From Nemertoderma westbladi (taxonomy: Eukaryota > Xenacoelomorpha > Nemertodermatida > Nemertodermatidae): 25,607 nt of DNA. The notes below the pieces were generated by a model. That model was not told the origin of the DNA. It ran no database searches and saw nothing but the letters and a program-made list of their open reading frames with translations. Numbering within the stretch: the first letter of the stretch is position 1; every line of letters starts with the position of its first letter. Of this stretch, positions 9,043-18,500 are shown piece after piece. The translations under genes were made by a program, and so were the position numbers. Location of the stretch: NCBI GenBank assembly GCA_032718475.1, contig JAUCBJ010008076.1, positions 1 through 25,607 on the forward strand, read 5' to 3'.

Positions 9043-9881
9043 ACCCCCGCGCCGGATTTCCCCCCTATAAACTTACAGTATAATAATAGTAGGTCTAGCG
9101 TACCATGCAGCACTTTAACTTGGATTTATTGGTTTATTTTTGTGGTTGGGTTAGTTGGTCAGGCCCAAACCCTAATTAAAACTGTCTTTAGTAACCCTAT
9201 AACCTTAAAGTCCCGATGCTCTAATCTAAGAAATTTTGTGGAATTTAGGATCCAAAATATTTAAGGTTGAGGTTACATGACTGTTTTATAATTAAGGCTT
9301 TGGGCCTCCATTTCCACTTTGAATTAGCTTATTTACCTCCCTCGGTGCGCTCGGTCGTTTAATAACAGATCTCGGGGTGAACGGTAAATAAAGCATATTA
9401 CCGTATATTTCCCTCGCAGTACAATAGGTAGTTATTATAATTAACTTTATAGGGCCTACTGCAATGAGTTAGAATATTGACGTTCCAATATTGATGCTAA
9501 GGCTGTAAGGCTCAGCTCACAGACTTCGTGGCTCGCCCCATATTATTGAACTAGGCCTATTTCGACAACTGCGGTTGGTCACAGTAAGCATGGGATAATA
9601 ATAACAATAATAATCCCAGAATACTGAAATAAAGAATACTACTAAGTCGATTCGCCCCAAGTCGAGGTTGAGGGGCGAATCGACTCGACAGCAATGTGAT
9701 ATTCCATTTTCAATGCAGCAATGTATAGGCAAATAGGCCTATAGCATATCGGTCTAGATCATGAGATCAGTAGATGTATGTATAGATGATCAGTAGACAG
9801 GTAGATCCGTACTGTACGCATATTTCCAATTGGCAGATTGGGGTGTCGTTTCAGCCTATGGAAGTATTTCTTGGCTTCTAA
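9043..9881. other. Non-coding stretch between the fold-back elements and the LINE
   Basis: Apart from the hairpin at 9645-9685 nothing is supported. The proline-rich translation around 9020-9060 comes purely from the poly-C run. Confidence 0.4.
9645..9685. repeat. Perfect 14-bp hairpin built on the CGATTCGCCCC motif
   Basis: AGTCGATTCGCCCC (9645-9658) pairs exactly with GGGGCGAATCGACT (9672-9685) across a 13-base loop. The same core word clusters upstream of the TIPRL-like gene at 4945-5113. Confidence 0.8.
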
Positions 9882-10508
9882 TTGGTTGTTTCTTCAATAA
9901 GCTCACCTCATTGGCTAACACTCTCCCAGCCAAAAGGTGTGTCGGTTCAGCCCAATTGCCAGAAGGGATGTCGCTTGGGGGAAATCACTTTTATTACTTG
10001 TAAATTTTACTTACGCCTGTCTACTCCTTCCGCATTAAACATAAATCACAATTATATTGTTATATATTCACCGTTGACTAATCAACTGCGGAGGCCTGGT
10101 AATCCGGCCCCCCGCTTAAGAAACGCAAAACAACGGATTTTTTTGCAGGGTCCATCTGCTAGTACCTCTTTCGCCACGATTCAACCAGTGAAGAAGATAT
10201 TTGTTACCGGGTGTGCCCCAAATGTTCAGCCGGAAGTGCTTATCAAGCATGTGAAGGAAGTGTCTGGTTTTGATGTTTCCTGCGTCAGGATATCCCGTGA
10301 CGAAGCGAGGGTGTCCTCTTTTGTAATATCATGCAATTCTGGTGAGAGGGAACAACTTCTCGACCCCACAGTGTGGCCAATGTATACTCGCATCAGGGAC
10401 TTTGTTGGCTACTTGCGTGATAACCCCGCTGCTGTCGTCAGCTCCCGAAGTGGAATGGTAGGCATTTCGAATAGTGATCAAACCGGTAGTGCTCCGGTTG
10501 ATGTTTGA
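9882..10508 (+). CDS. ORF1-like protein of a CR1/L2-type LINE (5' part uncertain)
   Basis: The frame ends with TGA at 10506-10508, 74 bases before the ORF2 ATG, the usual ORF1-ORF2 arrangement. The recognisable part runs from about residue 104 (KKIFVTGCAPNVQPEVLIKH) to residue 190. It matches the C-terminal domain seen in ORF1 of CR1/jockey-group LINEs, with a basic VKK start, a strand-helix pattern and the LLDP.VWP..TRIRDFVGYL ending. The first ~60 codons are unlike it and may be flanking sequence read through, with the element's 5' truncation somewhere around 9950-10100. The expected N-terminal zinc-binding region is absent, which supports 5' truncation. The first codon is GTG (no ATG), so this is probably not an intact gene. 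Confidence 0.55.
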   Translation: MVVSSISSPHWLTLSQPKGVSVQPNCQKGCRLGEITFITCKFYLRLSTPSALNINHNYIVIYSPLTNQLRRPGNPAPRLRNAKQRIFLQGPSASTSFATIQPVKKIFVTGCAPNVQPEVLIKHVKEVSGFDVSCVRISRDEARVSSFVISCNSGEREQLLDPTVWPMYTRIRDFVGYLRDNPAAVVSSRSGMVGISNSDQTGSAPVDV

Positions 10509-10582
10509 ACTATAATTTTGTATAATTTGTATAATTTCTTTCTTTAATCAATGTATTAATCTGAAACTTTCCAACCTTAACA

Positions 10583-13079
10583 ATGGCGGATGAAAGCTTT
10601 AACCTCAACCTAAGTTTTGTTTCGTATAACTGTGGGTCTGTTAGAACATAGTGTTATTTGCACTCACTACATGTAATTAATGATGCTTGTAATAATGGGT
10701 GTGACTTGTTATTACTGCAAGAACTAATGCTCCCTAAGCAGGAGTTGTCATTTTTGTCTAATATACACCCTAACTACAAAGCTTTTGGTACGTCACCCGT
10801 TGATCTATCTAGTCAGATTTTAGTTGACAGGCCCTTTGGGGGTATCGGTATACTTTGGAAAAAATCCATAGCACACTCTACCACTATAATTAAAACAGGT
10901 AATGATAGGGTTTTTGGTTTAACTGTTAAGTTGAATAATAATGATATTTTATTAATTCTTATTAATATTATTATTATTAATATGCCATATGAATGCCCTG
11001 ATAATGATGACCTTTATAGTAATTGTCTTGCGAGCCTAAAGGCCATTTATGAATCTGTACCTCATTCTCATTTGTTGATTTTCGGTGAATTTAACGCCAA
11101 CCCAGGCAGATTATTCTATAATTATCTATCTGAATGGTGCAGTGAGTTAAATCTGTCTATTATTGATACAGTGTTATTGCCAGCCAATACGTTTACTTAC
11201 GTGAGTGACGCACATTCGTCAACATCGTGGCTGGATCATGTTGTATGTTCCCAATCTGCTATTCAGCTGATAAAAAAAACATCAATGTGAGCTACGATAT
11301 TAGTGTTAGGGACCATATTCCTATCAGTGTGTCTATATGTGGCACAGTTAATGGACACAGTGCTGGCGGCACTCCTGCTCAGCAACATAAATCGTGTAAT
11401 ACTCTGGATTGGGAACACGCCACACCTTTGCAAATTAATAACTATGTCATTAAGGTTCGTCAACTTTTAGAATTTTTTCCAATTGATGATTCATTTATTG
11501 TGTGCAATGATACAAACTGTGAAACTCATAAGAAGTATATAGATGAATTGTATAATAACCTGGTGCATATTTTGCTAACATGTCGTAAGGCTACTATTAG
11601 TCCACGGAAAACTAAAAGTAACACTGCCCCCCACATTCCTGGCTGGAATGATGTTGTAAAAGATAAATACGAGGAGTCCAGAAAATGGCTTAAAACTTGG
11701 CGGTCTATCGGATCTCCAAGGGATGGTGAAATTCATAGGAAATACCTGTGCAGCAAAGCACAATTTAAACGTTCTCTTCGGGAATGTAAACGTTATGAAC
11801 AAAAATTTCGAGATGAAAAACTAGCTAATGCCCTTATTAAAGGCACTAGCAGTAATGAATTTTGGTCTGGGGTTCATAAACAAGCGTGCGATTTTGCTCC
11901 ACTCCCTAGCAGGGTAGGTGATGCAAATGGGCCAGGGGAAATCTGCGATATGTGGAAATCACATTTTGATGATCTACTAAATAGTGTTAAAGACGACTCC
12001 AGTCGAGAGTTTGTACACAGTCGTTTGAAGGAAACCGTTTTTGGTGCTGATAATATTGGATCTCCTGTTGAACCTTGAAACATTTATGGCGATTAATAAT
12101 CTGTCTCGAGGCAAGGCCGTCGGCGCAGATGGCCTTCTGGCGGAACACTTTATAAATGGCTGTTGTGTTTCTATGTTATATATTCTATCTATTATTTTGC
12201 TGGTGTATTTGTCCACGGTTACATGCCGATTGGTATGATGGAATCTATTATAATTTCGTTAATTAAGGATAAGAATGATGACCACACGTCTAAGGATAAT
12301 TATAGAGGTATTTCAATTGCTACAGTGATCAGTAAAATTTTAGAAAATGTTATCTTACATAGGTGTCTATCCCTACTGTACACTACCGATAACCAGTTTG
12401 GCTTCAAGTCAAAGCTTGGCACTGAAACGTGCGTATATGCCCTAAAAGAGATTCTCAATTATTATTTAAGTAAGAACACACCCGTTTATGTGTGTATGCT
12501 AGACGCCAGCAAAGCTTTTGACAAAGTTAACCACTTTGTACTTTTTCGCAAACTTATTGATCGAAATATTCCCCTATATATTGTGCGTCTGATTATTTAT
12601 TGGTATAGGTCGCAGTTGATGTGTGTTGTTTGGGCGGGTATAGTCTCACCGAAATGTACGGTGACTAATGGTACAAAACAGGGTGGCATTCTGTCTCCCC
12701 TGTTTTTCAATGTTTATTTAGATGATTTAAGCATTCAATTAACATTAAGCGGGGTGGATGTTATACGGGTAATATCAGGGTAAATCACTTGGGTTATGCT
12801 GATGATATGGGTTTGTTGTCAAACTCAATTTACGGGTTACAAAAGTTAATAGATGTTGCTGTTAGTTACGCCTCTAATAACTCTATGACTTTCAATAAGA
12901 AGAAATCTAAATGTATGTATTTACCAAGAGATATAAGCTGCAGCGCTAAGTCCGCAGTATTTCTTTATGATGTGAAACTCGATATTGTTGATAAATTTAA
13001 CTACTTAGGACATTTAATACATTGTACGTTAGATGACGATTTTGACATCCGTAAGCAGACTAATAGCTTATACGCACGT
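10583..13079 (+). pseudogene. LINE ORF2, 5' and central part: endonuclease and reverse transcriptase (broken)
   Basis: ATG at 10583. The endonuclease begins with FVSYNCGSVRT, then an in-frame TAG at 10649, then continues in the same frame with LLLLQEL (catalytic Glu), GEFNA (canonical GDFNA, so Asp replaced by Glu) and WLDHVV (catalytic His region). A run of eight A at 11272-11279 shifts the frame. Further shifts occur near 12070 and 12200. The reverse transcriptase shows DNYRGIS, AFDKVNH, NGTKQGGILSPLFFN and, after another shift near 12757, GYADDM with the catalytic Asp pair, then MTFNKKKSKCMYL. The reading frame is then split by the DNA transposon at codon CGT 13077-13079 and resumes at 14782. 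Similarity of all blocks to CR1/L2 elements is from recognition of motifs. Confidence 0.85.
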
Positions 13080-14779
13080 CCCAGTTAAACATGAACTTAT
13101 GTTTCATATGTGGTATATATATGTTGTATGGAATAGGTGTGTCTGGAAATTGGGTTTTTATGCTCATGTATGAATAATACATGTCACGCATGCGGTGATA
13201 CATACACTTAGAATGTGTGTATCGCCATTTATGGTATTTATATGTTGCACATATGAATTTATCATAAATAAATGTGTGAGAATGCGCATGTGAATAATAT
13301 ATGTCGAGCATATGTGAAATAGCCATAGCCAAGACTCCGAGTTAAATTTAAATCCATAAACTATTCAATTCGTAATTGTGTAATCCAGTTCATGGATTTT
13401 ATATGTTGCACACATGTTTGCCTTATGGTAATACAGGCCTTACAGTAATACATGTACAGAAAAGAATAGCGAGGGGGATGCAGAATTTGTTGATGTCACT
13501 ACCTAGCTTTTAGCATTAAGAACAAATATCGTTTTAATCAGCAGTATAATACGTTGAATCTATATTTTTTGTTATACTGTATTTTCAAAGTACCGACTAC
13601 AGTATTTAACCATATAATGTATAATCAATACATAGGCCTGCTATAAGGTTTAAATGATCTGTGAAGGCTGTATGGACACTAAATTGAAGTAACCATAGTC
13701 GATCGTCCAATTGTTTTGTTTATTGCATTTGAGGGCTGGTGGTGGGACACATTCTTAAAATGATAGGCATTTCATAGTCTGATCCTGCAATCTTTCTTCT
13801 TAACCACGTCGTGTCGCTTGCAGTTTAGCTAGTGAATCGCAAATTATTTTATATTTTACCCATAACAGCATAATTCGTTGCATAAGCCTACCGCTTATCA
13901 TAGTCCACTCAATTGTTCAGTGATGCAGTGTGTGACTTGCCTGCTTTCTGCCTTGCACTATGCACATTGTGCTGTGCATTTGCATTGTACAGTGCTGTAT
14001 TAACAGAATTAGACAATTCGTATGGCTGTATGGTGGTTTTCACTTGTCAGGTTGTGGTTGTGCATTGTCATCTGCGCTGCTAAGTATCAGTAAGGGGTAT
14101 AGACATAGACAGATAACATACATGCACTATACCATCCGTAAGGTAGGCAGGCCTATTGCAGTTCTTATCCCGTTAAAAAATTGAACATATGTTTCATATG
14201 TGGAATATATATGTTGTATGGAAAAGATGTCTTAAAATTAGATATAAAATATCATATGAGCAATTATATGATCTTAGAATTAATTAATTTTCGAAGATTT
14301 ATCAAAATGAATAATCTATTATAGCTGGAAATTGGATAACTTAATTAAATCTAACTAATAGAATACGAATTTACGGATCATAACCCAAATCTATTAAGGA
14401 TACTCTCATATCACTATGGATTAAATATTTTCATATATACTCCGATGCTTCCTTCTCTAAATGTATAGGGTAGGTGTAGGGCCGTAGGATAGGGTGTAGG
14501 GATTGGATAGGATAAGGTAATGAGGTAGGCTACCCCCCCCCCCCCCCCCCCCCCCCCACTCTCTATAGGAAATGGAGACCCACACCAGTGATTGGTCGGT
14601 CTCAGTTGAAATTTTTACTCTTTTTGTCGCACTTGTCACATAAAAAACATATGTGTATCACATGTGAACATTCCACATATGGATCACATTTGACAACACT
14701 GTAACATTTACATATATGTATCACATGTCGAATTATTTATGGCAACCATATATGAAACACATACTCATGTTTAACTGGG
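13080..14779. mobile_element. Non-autonomous TIR DNA transposon, 1.70 kb, inserted in LINE ORF2
   Basis: Both ends start CCCAGTTAAACATGA (15 identical bases), with similarity continuing to about 34 bp (..TTTCATATRTGG). Removing 13080-14779 plus one copy of a flanking GT (13078-13079 / 14780-14781) rejoins the LINE reverse transcriptase in frame with conserved residues on both sides, which defines the boundaries independently of the repeats. There is no transposase; the 74-codon frame at 13960-14184 is not convincing. Subterminal zones are full of ACATATG/CACATGT words. A second copy of the left end (without its first ~10 bp) lies at 14182-14222, so the right ~600 bp may be a nested or duplicated relative. 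A 25-base poly-C run is at 14533-14557. The superfamily is not determined. Confidence 0.82.
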
Positions 14780-15072
14780 GTGGTAATATGTTGCTACGCA
14801 AGTTTGGCAATTGCAGCTGACCAGTTAAGCTTGCTTTATTCCGAGCCTATTGCACCCCCATATATTGCAACTCGCTCTGGGCAAAGCGCAGCTATTCTGA
14901 CAGTGCTCATAATAAGCTACGAGTAGCATACAATAATTGTGCTAGATTTCTATTTAAAATACCCCGTATAACTGATGGAGAATCCACTAGTATTTCTCTT
15001 ACATTTGGTCTACTGAATGTACCTTTATTCATTCACTTACGTTATAAATCGATTTATTTTTACTATGTGCCT
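14780..15072 (+). pseudogene. LINE ORF2, 3' part: C-terminal domain after the transposon insertion
   Basis: Reads GNMLLRKFGNCS, then a premature TGA, then PVKLALFRAYCTPIYCNSLW, KLRVAYNNCARFLFKIPR and GLLNVPLFIHLRYKS to a TAA. This is the typical region downstream of the CR1/L2 reverse transcriptase, in the frame expected once the 1.7-kb insertion is removed. The LINE 3' end follows within about 30 bases. Confidence 0.85.
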
Positions 15073-15199
15073 TAATGGCGTTGAATAAAGATAATAATAA
15101 TTCACTAATGTCTCTTTGCTTTCAACGTGCTGACGTGGGATCTAAGTTCGCTTCGCGACTAGCATGATGATTACCAAAGGCTTTTAATACCATAAATTG

Positions 15200-15325
15200 G
15201 GATCTAAGTTAACCTAGTTAGGATCTAAATGCATCTAGTTAGGATCTAAGTTCACCTAGTTAGGATTTAAGTTCACCTAGCTAGGATCTAAATTCACCCA
15301 GATAGGACCTAAGTTCGGAAAGATC
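15200..15325 (+). repeat. 21-bp tandem array (six units) upstream of WDR77
   Basis: Unit GGATCTAAGTTCACCTAGTTA at 15200, 15221, 15242, 15263, 15284 and a decayed sixth at 15305, with exact 21-bp spacing. Isolated GGATCTAAGTTCG copies occur on both sides (15139, 15354). The array ends about 175 bp before the WDR77 start codon, so it lies in the probable promoter or 5' UTR. Most units contain an AAGTTCA-like word. Confidence 0.85.
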
Positions 15326-15490
15326 TAAGTTCATCAACAAAGTCAGGCCATGCAGGATCTAAGTTCGTTTTCCCCACCAACAGTTGATAGTCCTGCAGTA
15401 GGTAGGCAAGGCATAGGCTTACTACTGTATTACAGTACTACTGTACTAAACCGTATACTTTGAAGCTGAACACTGATACCGGTAGTGATA

Positions 15491-15544
15491 ATGCAGTTAT
15501 GGAATCCGATGGAGCAGTTTACAAACACTTTCAACGCTATTTAG
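15491..15544 (+). promoter_or_regulatory. Overlapping upstream ORF at the WDR77 start
   Basis: An ATG at 15491, 8 bases before the WDR77 start and in another frame, opens a 17-codon uORF ending at TAG 15542-15544, inside WDR77 exon 1. Its context is weaker (C at +4), whereas the WDR77 ATG has G at -3 and G at +4. If both are in the transcript the uORF could reduce translation; the transcription start is unknown. Confidence 0.4.
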
Positions 15545-15554
15545 AAGTTATTCG
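15499..15554 (+). CDS. WDR77: WDR77 coding exon 1
   Basis: Nineteen codons from the ATG at 15499 (G at -3 and +4), ending in phase 2 before the donor GTTAGT at 15555. The end, FQRYLEVIR, continues into exon 2 as FRAS..LLVAAS, aligning with the human segment that reads MERQLEAARYRS and then LLLGAS. Both the phase and the protein alignment support this small exon. Confidence 0.75.
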
Positions 15555-18500
15555 GTTAGTTCACGACACATCCTTCATCCTTGACGCTTGAGTTAGTTGT
15601 TAGCGTTAGGTATAGCGGTATAGGTAGGTCAACCGTAAAGTTCATACCGTAAAGGCTTAAACAATTAAAGGTAAGCAAAAAGTAAAGGCCTGTTAACACT
15701 GTAACAGGTTAATAATAAATGTTTCTGGGCTCCCGGACTACAGAATAATTGATAATGCAGACAGTAATATGGCAGTATGATCACATGATCTGACTGTCTG
15801 ATAGTACAATCGACGGACTGACTGATAAATCTTTTTTAAACGCCTGTATTTGCTTTCATTCTTTCTCCCGGAATACTGGAATAGGCCTATTAATTTCCTT
15901 GAAACTAAATTCAAGTACGGTAACCAACCCCCTTCCCTTGAATTGAACTAATTCAGTAATTGAAGCATGCGGTACGGGCCGGTACCGGTTGCCGGTATTG
16001 CTGTATTGGATTGGGTATATCAGTATATATAGTTTGACCTCTCGACCACGACCATGATCACTTAACATCTTAATGCTGTAAATGCTGTAATGTGAGAGAT
16101 GAGTCAGAATTGCTGAATTGTTCAATTCTGACTCACCTCTGATATTAAGTGGCCATGGCTGCATGGTCGATCAGTCGATAGGTCAAACTATCTCCAGATC
16201 TCTGCTTCAATTTAAGGGAAGGGCTGAAGGCGAAGGGGGTTACCCTACTACTGTACTACCTGAATTAAAATCCCAAGAAATAAATACAACTGTAGTACAG
16301 TAGTAGGCATATTCCGGTTTCCTGGAGATAATGAAAACAAAATACCGGTACCAGTGCTAGTGCTAGTATTATTTCAGTTTTCAGTATTTCCTGGATTGTT
16401 TATTTTATTTTTCGCTAGTTTCCGAGCTTCAACGAATAATCTACTGGTGGCAGCTTCTGAGTTAAAGGGCCGCTATTGGACTGGTTCATTGAGTTTCTAT
16501 GACAACATAGACACATGTTCCTTTGCTAAGCCGTTATCCAGCTCGAAGGCAGGTGAGTTTAGTTACTACAGTATATTTATCATCACGTTTACTCCACACC
16601 AGTTTGTTGAGGACCAGTTAAATTACTGTAATTAAAACTCGTGATAGTCAGATAGTAGTAGCGCAGCGCCCTACCTTCCTACGTTCGGGTAGCAGCTCTC
16701 GTTTATCGTCTTACCAGCGATAATTAAACTTATTGTTCGCAGAGTTTGGCATAGCGGATGCGACTTGGCTGACTGACGAGGCAGTCGTAACAGTCGGGGA
16801 CTCCAAGGGTGTCGACTATTGGAGTCTCCATGACAACCACTTCCAACTGGAGGACTGTACGGAAGAACAGCACGATGGAACGGTTAGCAGCGTGAGCGTT
16901 AACGCGACGGGTACGGTGGTTGCTAGCGGCAGCGAGGACTCAGACGTCCGTCTCTGGTCCGCCGTGGATCGCTCCCTTCGCGACGTATTCTCCCATCACA
17001 TCGACGCGGTGACCTGCGTTCGGTTCTCCCCCACCCAGCCCAACTGTCTGCTCAGCTGTAGTCGGGACGGCACTGTCGCTCTCTGCGACGATAGGACCCC
17101 CTCCAGCCTCCTTAGCGGGACGCAGCTCGCCAGTCTGCCTACAGCGTTAGCGTGGCAACCCGGTAACGACAGCGGGTTCGTGGTGGGGGACGAGAGCGGG
17201 TTCATAGGGGTCTACGATATACGGGGTGAGTTGGGGGGGGGGGGGGGATATTCATTTATGTTCCTTGCGTTTTAATAGTGATTTAAATACAACATGATGA
17301 CTGGGCATATGGAAACCTTTTTTCTGTCCGTCTGGCACAATTCCTATTACAAACACAGATATTTACATTATTGCAGGGGGTTCAGGTGTTATGGTTACCG
17401 GTAGATTGGTTCACCATCGGGAGGTCACCAGGTTGGAATTCCACCCAATCAACACCGACATTGTGGCCTCCACATCCAACGACCACGTATCTGTCTGTGT
17501 CTGCGACACTTCCTCACAGCTCCAGACCATCTACTCCAGTACGGAACATCAGGACTTTGCAAGGTATATCCGAGACCAACGTTGGTTATACTGTAACGGA
17601 AGTTGTATTACTGTAACATTGTTGCTACATGTATATAACTACATATACTACAGCTACATGTATGTAATATAACTGTTTTTTCCCTCTCATGTGATCTTTC
17701 TGGCTCCTATAACTGTTTTTTCCCTCTCATGTGATCTTTCTTTCTGTCCCCTGTATCTATTTTTCCCTCTCATGTGATCTTTCTGGCTCCTATAACTGAT
17801 TTTTTCCTCCCAGGTGCTCTGTCTGTCCCCTGTATCTATTTTTCCCTCCCAGGTGCTCTGTCCGGCTCCTATAACTGTTTTTTCCCTCTCATGTGATCTT
17901 TCTTTCTGTCCCCTGTATCTATTTTTCCCTCCCAGGTGCTCTGTCCGGCTCCTATAACTGTTTTTTCCCTCTCATGTGATCTTTCTTTCTGTCCCCTGTA
18001 TCTATTTTTCCCTCCCATGTGCTCTGTCTGTCTGTCCCCTGTATCTATTTTTCCCTCCCAGGTGCTCTGTCCGGCTCCTGTAACTGTTTTTTCCCTCTCA
18101 TGTGATCTTTCTTTCTGTCCCCTGTATCTATTTTTCCCTCCCAGGTGCTCTGTCTGGCTCCTATAACTGTTTTTTCCCTCTCATGTGATCTTTCTGGCTC
18201 CTATAACTGTTTTTTCCCTCTCATGTGATCTTTCTGGCTCCTATAACTGTTTTTTCCCTCTCATGTGATCTTTCTTTCTGTCCCCTGTATCTATTTTTCC
18301 CTCCCAGGTGCTCTGTCTGGCTCCTATAACTGTTTTTTCCCTCTCATGTGATCTTTCTTTCTGTCCCCTGTATCTATTTTTCCCTCCCAGGTGCTCTGTC
18401 TGGCTCCTATAACTGTTTTTTTCCCTCTCATGTGCTCTGTCTGTCCCCTGTATCTATTTTTCCCTCTCATGTGATCTTTCTGGCTCCTATAACTGTTTTT

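Larger units (their letters stand above)
10050..15102 (+). mobile_element. CR1/L2-like non-LTR retrotransposon, 5'-truncated, mutated and interrupted
   Basis: Order: ORF1 C-terminal domain, 74-bp gap, ORF2 with apurinic-type endonuclease, reverse transcriptase and C-terminal domain, then a short 3' end GTTGAATAAAGATAATAATA with an AT-rich microsatellite-like terminus typical of CR1/L2-type tails. Without the DNA transposon at 13080-14779 the element is about 3.4 kb. It is dead: several frameshifts and two premature stops. The 5' boundary is an estimate and no target-site duplication was identified. Confidence 0.82.

Noticed and set aside
8914-9264. 116-codon frame with a polyproline tract
   Set aside because: The prolines come from the 19-base C run; the rest has no domain and overlaps a fold-back element.
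13960-14184. 74-codon frame inside the 1.7-kb transposon as a possible transposase remnant
   Set aside because: It shows no catalytic DDE/D pattern and no family resemblance, and it is too short.
14457-14639. Gly-rich minus-strand frame in the 1.7-kb transposon
   Set aside because: The glycines come from the 25-base C run read on the other strand.
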